A model generated the notes under the pieces. That model was given only the letters and a program-made list of their open reading frames with translations, had not been told where the DNA came from and ran no database searches. Position numbers and translations under genes: made by a program. From the NCBI GenBank assembly GCA_964544765.1, contig CAZJDM010000105.1, forward strand, positions 1 through 15,758: a DNA stretch of 15,758 nucleotides, read 5' to 3'. Below are positions 7,436-14,049 of the stretch, in pieces (within the stretch, counting starts at the first letter, position 1; each line of letters opens with the position of its first letter). Source of the DNA: CAZJDM01 sp964544765. Lineage in GTDB: Bacteria; Bdellovibrionota_B; Oligoflexia; CAYFLR01.

Positions 7436-9205
7436 TTAAAGACCATTAATTTTATTTTTTACTTCTCTTGATAAAGCTACATCTTTTAATTGAAAAGAGA
7501 TTTCAACCCTTCGTGATCTTCCACAATCCCATTTCCCACATGCTTCTTTAATTTCTCCCTTTGCTATTAATATAGGGGCAACATGACTTTTTCCAAAAAT
7601 CTCTAGTTTCCTTTTAAATATCTGTTTGTGAGGTAACGCATTAAAGTCCTCGCTGATTAGATATTCTGCGATGGTTCTGGCTCTATTTAAACTTAATGAC
7701 ATGTTATAATTATAAGCTTCATCAGTTCCTACTTCTGGATCGAAATATTCATATTTGTACCTGGGACTGGCGTGCCCAACTATTTGAACACTCTGAATAA
7801 TTTCAGCTATCTCTGCTCTACCAAATAGGGTTTCCAAATAAATTGGCATTACCCGTTCCAACTTCATTTTAGCGTTATCAGATAGAACAAAACTATTATT
7901 CTTAAATTCAAAAGTATCGTCCATACTTAATACAATGGTTCCAGTAGAAGGATCTACTTCAACTGGAATACCTTTCTTCGAAAATTTATCAGCAATACTC
8001 TGACCTATATTAGCTTTGAGAGTCCTCAAATGGCCCAAACTTGCACCATGCCCTCCTTCACCTTGTTCTCCCGATGCTCCACCTAAAGGCGTTCTATATT
8101 GTTGTAAACTATTGTTTACAGATGCAAGTTCCTGTTCCATTTTATTAAGTTTTCCACTTAAAGACTTATTTAAGTTATTTAACCCATCCAGCTCCTTCTG
8201 TTTACCGTCAATAGCTTGATTCATTGCCGCCAATTTAGCTGAGAGTTCTTTGCTGAATTTGGTATTTTGATCGTATGACTTATTTAAATTATTAATTTCT
8301 TGATTTAAATGAGAAATCTGTTCATCTTTGGAAGCAATCTCCTGTAAAATAGAAAGATTTTTATGTAGTTTTTCTTTGATTTTACTTTTTAACTCTGATT
8401 TATCCTTATTTAATTTACTTATATTCTCTTTATGTTGTTTATTTTCCTTAATAACCTTTTTCAGATCTAAACTATATTTATTTTCTTTCTTCTTAATTGC
8501 TTTGATCTTTGCTTCTTTTTCCCTTATCAATTCATTGCGACTTTTAATTTGATTCTTCATCTTCTTGATACTTGAGTCTTTTTCTTCTAATTTATTTGCT
8601 AGGGCTTCATTCTTCTTAGTAAATCCCATTGCCATTTTTTCCTGAGATTCTTTGTTTACTAGCAACTTCTTTGATAATAAAACCTTCATGTTTTTTAAGG
8701 AGGCTAATTCTTCTTCCTTTTTAAAAATCATTTTTTCTTGTTTTTGAATAATTTCATTAGTACTAACAAGCATTGCTTGTTGTGTTTCAAACTCAGAGAT
8801 CAAATTATTCATTTCCTTTTGATATCCAGATATTTCTTGTTTGAATTTTTTCATATCTTGTTGATAATTTGATATTCCTTCCTTGAATCTATTCATTTGA
8901 TCAACTTTTTGCCCTATAACGGACTCTTGTCTTTCCAATTTTCTAAGGCCGCTATCTAATATATTCCGTACACTTTTGATTTTTTCTTTCTTAGAAACAG
9001 GGACCTTTCCTTTTTGATATTCCACAATTTCTTTAATCTTAGCCTTACTTTGCAGAGTAACCATACTAGATTTGAGCAAGGTAAAGACAAATAAAAACAA
9101 GAAAATTATGGCCATGACCATAAAAAGATCACTATTGGAGGTCCAGGTGTTCCCTCCTCCCTCGGTATCTCGAGAGTATTCCTGTTTTTCAAAATCTTCT
9201 TTCAT
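7436..9205 (-). CDS. MotB/OmpA-like protein with long periplasmic coiled coil
   Basis: The product has 589 residues. A short cytoplasmic N-terminus is followed by one membrane helix (about 27-46) opening with the MotB-like SDLFMVMAIIFLFLF. Asp26 lies where MotB carries its essential proton-binding Asp. Residues about 80-370 are an almost unbroken Lys/Glu/Gln-rich coiled coil. A Gly-rich hinge (about 374-392) leads to an OmpA/MotB-type peptidoglycan-binding domain (about 395-575) with IVGHASP, NMSLSLNRARTIAEYL and CGRSRRVEISF. Arg508 of the LSxxRA motif is kept, but the Asp of the usual GHTD is a Ser. The start is ATG 9205, with GAGGG four bases upstream. It is the first gene of the operon, the reverse of the usual A-then-B order. 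By homology it is the moving or tethering subunit of an ion-driven complex spanning the periplasm. Confidence 0.87.
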   Translation of the reverse strand: MKEDFEKQEYSRDTEGGGNTWTSNSDLFMVMAIIFLFLFVFTLLKSSMVTLQSKAKIKEIVEYQKGKVPVSKKEKIKSVRNILDSGLRKLERQESVIGQKVDQMNRFKEGISNYQQDMKKFKQEISGYQKEMNNLISEFETQQAMLVSTNEIIQKQEKMIFKKEEELASLKNMKVLLSKKLLVNKESQEKMAMGFTKKNEALANKLEEKDSSIKKMKNQIKSRNELIREKEAKIKAIKKKENKYSLDLKKVIKENKQHKENISKLNKDKSELKSKIKEKLHKNLSILQEIASKDEQISHLNQEINNLNKSYDQNTKFSKELSAKLAAMNQAIDGKQKELDGLNNLNKSLSGKLNKMEQELASVNNSLQQYRTPLGGASGEQGEGGHGASLGHLRTLKANIGQSIADKFSKKGIPVEVDPSTGTIVLSMDDTFEFKNNSFVLSDNAKMKLERVMPIYLETLFGRAEIAEIIQSVQIVGHASPRYKYEYFDPEVGTDEAYNYNMSLSLNRARTIAEYLISEDFNALPHKQIFKRKLEIFGKSHVAPILIAKGEIKEACGKWDCGRSRRVEISFQLKDVALSREVKNKINGL

Positions 9206-9490
9206 TCTTCCCTCAAAAAAATTGAATTCTTTAGTACCACCTTAATATCTTTTGGCTCGACCCCAGAAAAACCAAACCTTACTCTTAACTTCAAGACATT
9301 GATTTTATTTATTTATTTAGATGTTATTTGATATACAAAAAATGATCCATTACTTTGCACCATAATTTTTATCTTATTAATTATTTCAAATCAATTATTT
9401 ATACACTTTTCACCTTACATCTTTGAAATCCAATATAAGGAATCCAATTAAAATTAAAGAATTTGTTTTCTTCTCCGACAGATGAATGAG

Positions 9491-9522
9491 AAGGTAATTG
9501 GAAGTACCTTTGGAAAAAGGTA
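9491..9522 (+). promoter_or_regulatory. Mutually exclusive hairpins, switch-like
   Basis: AAGGTA (9491-9496) is complementary to TACCTT (9505-9510). The same TACCTTT (9505-9511) is also perfectly complementary to AAAGGTA (9516-9522) across a GGAA tetraloop. The two stems cannot form together, as in attenuators and riboswitch expression platforms. No known riboswitch aptamer is recognised. The function is inferred, and strand choice is uncertain since both strands can fold. Confidence 0.35.
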
Positions 9523-9546
9523 AAAAGGGAAAAAATCAAAAAAAGA

Positions 9547-9574
9547 GGAAAAGGAGGTCTTCTTCCCGTTTTTT
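9547..9574 (+). terminator. Imperfect hairpin with T6 tail; T-rich on both sides
   Basis: GGAAAAGG (9547-9554) pairs with CTTCTTCC (9559-9566) around loop AGGT, with one A-C mismatch and one G-T pair, followed by CG and six T (9569-9574). Read on the minus strand, the same hairpin is followed by TC and seven T. It thus resembles a weak bidirectional intrinsic terminator. No annotated gene runs into it from either side, so it would end a leader transcript of speE or an unannotated small RNA. Confidence 0.35.
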
Positions 9575-9641
9575 GTACCAGGATGTACTCAGTTTACTAG
9601 GAGGGTAAATTGAATCCCTGACTTCCAGTATCCTATATTAC

Positions 9642-9669
9642 TTGCATCAAGAAATAAATCTGCTAGAAT
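9642..9669 (+). promoter_or_regulatory. Candidate speE promoter placing the start at the ATG
   Basis: TGCTAGAAT (9661-9669) is an extended -10 (TGn plus TAGAAT, 5/6). A weak -35, TTGCAT (9642-9647), lies 16 bp upstream. A start seven bases after the -10 would fall at 9676-9677, on the A of the speE ATG, implying a leaderless mRNA; this fits the absence of a Shine-Dalgarno sequence there. An alternative promoter, TTGAAT (9610-9615) with TATATT (9634-9639) at 18 bp, would give a leader of about 30 nt. Confidence 0.4.
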
Positions 9670-9676
9670 CAATCCG

Positions 9677-10522
9677 ATGAAAAATTGGATAACAGAGTAT
9701 TATCAAGACAAGTTTGGTATATCTCTAAAAATCAACCAAAAACTATTTCAAAAGAAATCTTCTTTCCAGAATATCGAAGTTTATGAAACCAATTACTTCG
9801 GCAAGCTATTGTTGCTTGATGGCATGATAATGTGTACGGAAAAAGACGAATTTATATATCATGAAATGATTTCCCACGTCCCTATTATGGCCCATCCTAA
9901 TCCTAAATCTGTTTTAGTAATTGGTGGAGGAGATGGAGGAACTGTCAGAGAACTGGCTAAGCATTCCAATTTAAACAAAATTGATATATGTGAAATTGAC
10001 GCAGATGTCGTAGAAACCTCTAAAAAGTTTTTTCCAACTATTGCTAGCGGCTTTGACCACCCATTAGTTAATTTAACCATTGGAGACGGAATTGAATTTG
10101 TTAATAATTGTGAACAAGGTAGTTATGACATCGTTATAATCGACTCTAGCGAACCAATTGGACCTGGAGAAGGTTTATTTACAGAAGAATTCTACCAAAA
10201 CGTGCTTCAAATTTTGACTCTTGATGGAATTTTAACCGCTCAAACTGAGGCTCCTTTTTTATGCTCTTCTATGATTTCAAATATTTATCAAAAATTAGGA
10301 AAAGTGTTCCCTAAGGTGAAACTATATACAGGTCCTGTGCCTACCTACCCTTCAGGCTACTGGTCATGGACCTATTGTTCGAAGACAGTTGATCCTTTTT
10401 CCAATATTCAGCAAAAGGATTTCCATGAACTGGAAAAACAAACCTTATATTACAATAAAGACATTCATCTAGCTTGCTTTACATTACCTAATTTTATCCG
10501 ACGACTTATATCGAGTCAATAA
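9677..10522 (+). CDS. speE: Spermidine synthase (polyamine aminopropyltransferase)
   Basis: SpeE transfers the aminopropyl group of decarboxylated S-adenosylmethionine to putrescine, giving spermidine, in the cytoplasm. The 281-residue protein has the small N-terminal beta domain and a Rossmann methyltransferase-like core. Visible motifs are LLLDGMIMCTEKDEFIYHEM (46-65), the nucleotide loop GGGDGGTVRE (83-92), the acidic Glu106 in CEID for the ribose, GDG at 136-138, and the active-site stretch DSSEPIGPGEGLF (156-168). Glu159 stands where many family members have Asp; a Glu here is what I recall in Bacillus SpeE, which the whole protein resembles, including YPSGYWSWT near 224-232. ATG 9677 is the only in-frame start after the TGA at 9611 and has no clear ribosome binding site. 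It is followed 16 nt later by speB, so both probably share an mRNA. Confidence 0.94.
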   Translation: MKNWITEYYQDKFGISLKINQKLFQKKSSFQNIEVYETNYFGKLLLLDGMIMCTEKDEFIYHEMISHVPIMAHPNPKSVLVIGGGDGGTVRELAKHSNLNKIDICEIDADVVETSKKFFPTIASGFDHPLVNLTIGDGIEFVNNCEQGSYDIVIIDSSEPIGPGEGLFTEEFYQNVLQILTLDGILTAQTEAPFLCSSMISNIYQKLGKVFPKVKLYTGPVPTYPSGYWSWTYCSKTVDPFSNIQQKDFHELEKQTLYYNKDIHLACFTLPNFIRRLISSQ

Positions 10523-10538
10523 TAAAGGGTTTGTTTCT

Positions 10539-11396
10539 ATGAAAAATGAATATATACTAAGTACCCCTTTTTTAGGATCATGTTCCAAGCAAGAATCCGC
10601 TTCCATAATTATATTAGGAATTGGATTTGATGAAACGGCCAGTTTCAGACCGGGAGCTAGGTTTGGACCCAATGCCATCAGAGAAGCTTCTGATGGACTA
10701 GAATTATATTCCCCTTACATGGAAATTGACCTAGAAAAGATTAACTACTTTGACATTGGTAATATTGATCTTCCCTTTGGAGACTTAAAAGCATCTTTAA
10801 ATAGAATGAAATCGCATTGTCAAAATCTGTTAAAATCAAATAAAAAGGTATTATCTTTAGGCGGAGATCACTCAATATCTTACCCACTAGTTCAGGCTCA
10901 TTTTGAATATTACCCCAACTTAAATGTTATCCAACTTGATGCTCATTGCGATTTACGTAAGGAATATAAAAATATCCAATTTTCTCATGCCACTGTTATG
11001 CATAATATTTGGCAATTAATTGGACCGTCAAGAACCAAACAAATCGGTATTCGATCAGGTACCAAAGAAGAATATGATAGGTTATCAAAGCATAAAACCC
11101 TAATTAAAAATCCTTTACAAGAGTTACCTCAATGGCTCAAAACCCTAAAAAATGACCCTATTTACCTAACTATTGATTTGGATGTTTTAGATCCTTCTAT
11201 TTTTCCTGGAACAGGCACACCAGAGCCGGGAGGATTTACTTTTAATCAACTAATCGACATTCTACAAATATTAAAACAATCAAACATCGTAGGTTGTGAC
11301 GTAGTTGAACTAAGCCCTGACTATGACCCTACTAAAGTATCTAGTATTACAGCCGCCAAAGCTGTCAGAGAATTAATTGCTATTTTGGATCATTAA
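10539..11396 (+). CDS. speB: Agmatinase (ureohydrolase family)
   Basis: Agmatinase hydrolyses agmatine to putrescine and urea, supplying the acceptor used by the SpeE encoded just upstream. The 285-residue protein shows all binuclear manganese ligands of the arginase/agmatinase fold: His111 (GGDHS), Asp134, His136 and Asp138 (DAHCD), and Asp213 and Asp215 (DLDVLDP). FSHATVMH (148-155) and PGTGTPEPGG (223-232) are also typical; the latter favours agmatinase over arginase. AAAGGG lies nine bases before ATG 10539. The speE-speB order, as in Bacillus, points to putrescine made from arginine via agmatine; the arginine decarboxylase and SAM decarboxylase that would complete the route are not in this window. 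It converges with the cyclase-like gene, with 26 nt between the stops and no evident terminator hairpin. Confidence 0.94.
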   Translation: MKNEYILSTPFLGSCSKQESASIIILGIGFDETASFRPGARFGPNAIREASDGLELYSPYMEIDLEKINYFDIGNIDLPFGDLKASLNRMKSHCQNLLKSNKKVLSLGGDHSISYPLVQAHFEYYPNLNVIQLDAHCDLRKEYKNIQFSHATVMHNIWQLIGPSRTKQIGIRSGTKEEYDRLSKHKTLIKNPLQELPQWLKTLKNDPIYLTIDLDVLDPSIFPGTGTPEPGGFTFNQLIDILQILKQSNIVGCDVVELSPDYDPTKVSSITAAKAVRELIAILDH

Positions 11397-11422
11397 ACCT
11401 GAATTTTTAATTTTATTGTGTC

Positions 11423-13450
11423 TTAGAGTTTCAATGGATATTTATAGGGATTCATGATTTCCAATATTTTCCTATATTCAGTTAGAATTTTCAAAGAACC
11501 AATTTGTGGAAGTATTTCATAGTTTATAAAGGAATAGGGTTTTTTGGTTAAAACACCTTGAAACGCTATTTTTTTAGAGGTATCTGTTTGAAAATATTTA
11601 ATAACATATCCTACGGCTTTATTGATGGCATTCATAAACTCATTATCTTCAAATATGGAGAAATCATTTTTAAAAAGACTCTGTCTAATAATTTCTAAGA
11701 AAAACAACAGAACAAAATTAGTTGTATTCACCGATGACTTCCCTTTTAAAAAGACGCCTTCTGGTTGGTTGACATCTTCTCCCCAACCTCCATCCATATT
11801 TTGAATTGATAAAAACCATTTTCTATATGCTTCTATAGCTGTTGATGGATAATTAAAACAACCGCATTCTAAACCTAATGCTAATATTTGGCTAGTGGAG
11901 AATATATAGTTAAAGTACCACTCTCCACTCCATAATTTAACAGGAACATTTTTTACTTTTTCAGGACTTAATAGCAGATATTGGCAACCATTAAAAATAG
12001 CTTTTTCGATTCTCTTCATTTGAGGATGATTTATTCTTGTAACTAGAGACAATGAAGCTATGGCTCTAGCTGTTAGAGCAGGAGCCATCTTATCAGGAAT
12101 AGTAGGAAAATCCTTTAAAAAGTAATTAATATTTTCAAAGTTCTTAGCATCGTTAAACCAAACATAAAAACCACCAGTCTTTGGATCTTGCATCCTAAGC
12201 AAATATTCAACGGCTCTAAAAATAACTTTTTTAATTTTTTTATTCATCTTCCCTGTAAACATGGAAGCTTTTAATAAAGCTCTTATCACAATTGCTGTTG
12301 TATCAACATCAATATATGAATGATTGGTTTGAGTAAAACTCCAGCCTCCTACAGCGTAACCTCTTCTGATTTCCTTCTCTAAAAGATAATTGATTATATT
12401 TTCAACTCCGTCATCATCAATATAACCGCTGTTGGTGAGTGTTATTAACAATAAGGCGGTATCCCAATTAGTTGAATTTAAAGTGAAGACCTTACGACCT
12501 TTAGAGTTAAACCGTCGAGCATTTAATAAACTGTTCCAGCCTAAATTAATACGTCTTGAAAAATCAAACCTTCCCGTTTTATGTAATTTATTTATTGCTA
12601 ACAATGCTACAAAGGCATGTTCAGGTGAATAAAAGCCACCTTCTTTTTCCTGAAAACTTAAAATACAAGAAATTCCTTCTCCTATTAGCCTAGAATTAAT
12701 AAACGCGATTCCAAAATGATTCATAAATTCAAAAGAGCAAATATTTTTCTTCTTAAATTTATAAAAATAATCTATCTTATTAATATCATACCCTTCTTTA
12801 AGATAATGATTAATAATTAGTCCCATATAATAACTTTCAAAAATCCCATAATTTCTTATACTGAAAATAAACTCTTTGGGTAGCACAAACATCAGCGGGG
12901 TACTAAGTAACATTAAATCATCGACAATATTTTCTGGACCTAGATCAAAAAGATAGAAATCTTTTAATATGAATAAATTTACTTTCTCAAGTCCCCCATT
13001 ACTGATAAACCACCTCCAAGTGGCTCTAACAGCGGGATGATGTCTTTCTATGCCTGCTCGCTCTAAAGTATACAAGTTCAATCCCGTAATACTGTGATCA
13101 GGTTTTTTATGATGAGGGGTTAATAACCAACCTCCATTTTCTTTACTCCTGTATGGATAGTTGATGAGTCTATTAATTATTTCTAGCCTCAATGATTCAT
13201 CGACTTTACCCAGCGCGTGCCCTAATAAAAAAAATTTAGCATCATAAGAGGTATCAACCTCATTAGCGGAATCCCAATGACCATCAGGTAGTTGTCTAGA
13301 TTTTATGTCTTTTGCTAGATAAGATATAGTCTCGTCTAATTTATTTTTACTACTTAATAATGAATTGATACTGTTTTCTTGGCAAAAACCACTCAAATTG
13401 AAGATAAAGTAAGAACAAAAGAAGACTAAAGCTAAGGGATTTATTTTCAT
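11423..13450 (-). CDS. Squalene-hopene-cyclase-family protein with N-terminal signal sequence
   Basis: The 675-residue protein matches the squalene-hopene cyclase family over its length. A QW-type motif (RQLPDGHW, 52-59) is followed by GGW (106-108), LSTPLMFVLP (182-191), STNWDTALLLITL (326-338), GGWSF with DVDTTA (368-386), FSTSQILALG (517-526) and QNMDGGWGED (550-559). DVDTTA corresponds to the acidic DxDDTA motif: the central Asp (Asp383), which protonates the substrate in characterised cyclases, is present, but the fourth position is Thr. Residues 1-23 (MK, a hydrophobic run, then LSGFCQE) look like a signal peptide or anchor; known hopene cyclases lack one and sit on the cytoplasmic face. 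The ribosome binding site is weak (GGTG, 11 bases before ATG 13450). It may cyclise a polyprenyl substrate or be a non-enzymatic toroid. No squalene or hopanoid gene lies beside it. Confidence 0.82.
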   Translation of the reverse strand: MKINPLALVFFCSYFIFNLSGFCQENSINSLLSSKNKLDETISYLAKDIKSRQLPDGHWDSANEVDTSYDAKFFLLGHALGKVDESLRLEIINRLINYPYRSKENGGWLLTPHHKKPDHSITGLNLYTLERAGIERHHPAVRATWRWFISNGGLEKVNLFILKDFYLFDLGPENIVDDLMLLSTPLMFVLPKEFIFSIRNYGIFESYYMGLIINHYLKEGYDINKIDYFYKFKKKNICSFEFMNHFGIAFINSRLIGEGISCILSFQEKEGGFYSPEHAFVALLAINKLHKTGRFDFSRRINLGWNSLLNARRFNSKGRKVFTLNSTNWDTALLLITLTNSGYIDDDGVENIINYLLEKEIRRGYAVGGWSFTQTNHSYIDVDTTAIVIRALLKASMFTGKMNKKIKKVIFRAVEYLLRMQDPKTGGFYVWFNDAKNFENINYFLKDFPTIPDKMAPALTARAIASLSLVTRINHPQMKRIEKAIFNGCQYLLLSPEKVKNVPVKLWSGEWYFNYIFSTSQILALGLECGCFNYPSTAIEAYRKWFLSIQNMDGGWGEDVNQPEGVFLKGKSSVNTTNFVLLFFLEIIRQSLFKNDFSIFEDNEFMNAINKAVGYVIKYFQTDTSKKIAFQGVLTKKPYSFINYEILPQIGSLKILTEYRKILEIMNPYKYPLKL

Positions 13451-13551
13451 TAATTTTTACACCGGCATATCATTATATTATTGTATATTAATATTCTAAT
13501 TATAATAAGATTTTTCAAGAGCAAACTAAAACTCTCTATTACGAAGTTAGT

Positions 13552-13593
13552 AACCGGTTGTCTGCCTTAATAAGGCAATTATTACCGTAATAA
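13552..13593. repeat. Three adjacent perfect palindromes
   Basis: AACCGGTT (13552-13559), TGCCTTA-A-TAAGGCA (13563-13577) and TTATTAC-C-GTAATAA (13579-13593) lie side by side within 42 bp. The last two are 7-bp perfect dyads around a single central base. None is followed by a T run on either strand, so they do not look like intrinsic terminators. They lie about 100-145 bp upstream of the cyclase-family gene and downstream of rpmB. An operator cluster is the likeliest reading; this is inference. Confidence 0.4.
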
Positions 13594-13625
13594 CAATATA
13601 TATTGAGCCTAAATCGGGAATTTAA

Positions 13626-13655
13626 TTGACTTATTTTGGGAATTTACTTTATATT
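13626..13655 (+). promoter_or_regulatory. Possible promoter antisense to rpmB
   Basis: TTGACT (13626-13631, 5/6) and TATATT (13650-13655, 5/6) are 18 bp apart on the plus strand. A transcript starting near 13662 would run antisense through the whole rpmB gene. There is no plus-strand gene for it to serve, and in DNA this AT-rich such a match can arise by chance. Confidence 0.25.
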
Positions 13656-13666
13656 ACTATTAACAA

Positions 13667-13936
13667 TTAAATTACTTTCCTACGAAGTTTTTTCAGCTTT
13701 GGACTCAAACTTCCTTCATTAGCCTTTCTCAAGGCCGGAACCAATCCACCACATCTGTCAATCGTCCTCAAAGCTCTAGTACTAAGACGAAAACTTAATT
13801 TACAACCTAACTCACTAATAAAATATGACTTTTTTTGTAGATTGGGAAGTTTTCGACATTTGGTTTTATTATGGGCATGACTAACATTGTTGCCAACTTG
13901 AACAGTTTTTCCTGTAAATTCACATACTTTCGACAT
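13667..13936 (-). CDS. rpmB: 50S ribosomal protein L28
   Basis: L28 is a small basic protein of the large ribosomal subunit. The 89-residue product starts with the diagnostic MSKVCEFTGKTVQVGNN followed by SHAHNKTKCRKLPNLQ. The N-terminal half is close to all bacterial L28 proteins. The C-terminal half (RLSTRALRTIDRCGGL, then a basic tail to residue 89) matches the longer form I associate with alphaproteobacteria and relatives, rather than the 78-residue enterobacterial form. Residue 27 is Cys in TKC, where Arg is more usual. GGAT lies upstream of ATG 13936 at acceptable spacing. It stands alone on its own promoter, not beside rpmG, its common partner elsewhere. Confidence 0.95.
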   Translation of the reverse strand: MSKVCEFTGKTVQVGNNVSHAHNKTKCRKLPNLQKKSYFISELGCKLSFRLSTRALRTIDRCGGLVPALRKANEGSLSPKLKKLRRKVI

Positions 13937-13995
13937 ATCTCAATCCATCCGCTTATTGTTGATGAACAGCTCTCGCCAAAACAAGAACCTGGCTA

Positions 13996-14025
13996 CTTAT
14001 AGAATAGAAATCAATTGGTTGTCAA
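13996..14025 (-). promoter_or_regulatory. sigma70-type promoter of rpmB
   Basis: A perfect TTGACA (14025-14020) is followed after 18 bp by TATAAG (14001-13996, 5/6). Transcription would begin near 13989, giving a leader of about 50 nt before the rpmB ATG. This is the best-matching promoter in the window. It lies between the stop of the cyclophilin-FKBP gene (14050) and rpmB, so rpmB need not depend on readthrough. Confidence 0.65.
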
Positions 14026-14048
14026 ACTAAAAATTCACCTTCAACCAA
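14015..14048. repeat. Inverted repeat TTGGTTG/CAACCAA over the rpmB -35
   Basis: TTGGTTG (14015-14021) and CAACCAA (14042-14048) are perfect 7-bp complements with a 20-base loop. The left arm overlaps the -35 box of the rpmB promoter and the right arm abuts the stop codon of the upstream gene. As RNA it could be a weak terminator hairpin of that gene, though no T run follows it; as DNA it could be an operator. Confidence 0.3.
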
Positions 14049-14049
14049 C

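Larger units (their letters stand above)
9206..9676. other. Divergent intergenic region, no protein gene seen
   Basis: The 471 nt separate the MotB-like gene (minus) from speE (plus). The left half is very AT-rich without clear order, apart from an 8-bp direct repeat AATCCAAT at 9427-9434 and 9441-9448. The right half is unusually structured: overlapping hairpins (9491-9522), a purine-rich tract, a hairpin with T runs on both sides (9547-9574), a strong unused ribosome-binding-like AGGAGGG (9599-9605) and promoter-like hexamers before speE. The only short frame from an ATG (9482-9523, 13 codons) has no Shine-Dalgarno sequence. A small RNA or a regulated leader is possible. Confidence 0.6.

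Noticed and set aside
6116..8552. Several plus-strand open frames of 67-93 codons opposite the channel operon
   Set aside because: They are mirror frames of Lys/Ser-rich minus-strand genes and show compositional bias without ribosome binding sites or protein motifs.
5977..9205. Zorya-type phage defence system
   Set aside because: The channel resembles ZorA and its partner is OmpA-like, but no ZorC, ZorD or ZorE gene is present, the coiled coil is on the periplasmic partner rather than on the channel tail, and there is no defence context.
9482..9523. 13-codon frame as a leader peptide of speE
   Set aside because: There is no Shine-Dalgarno sequence and no run of Arg or other regulatory codons; it is better explained as part of the hairpin region. 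The 29 in-frame codons after its stop have no start codon.
11423..13450. Lipoprotein reading of the cyclase-like protein (Cys23)
   Set aside because: The residue before the Cys is Phe, which does not fit a lipobox; a plain signal peptide or anchor is more likely.
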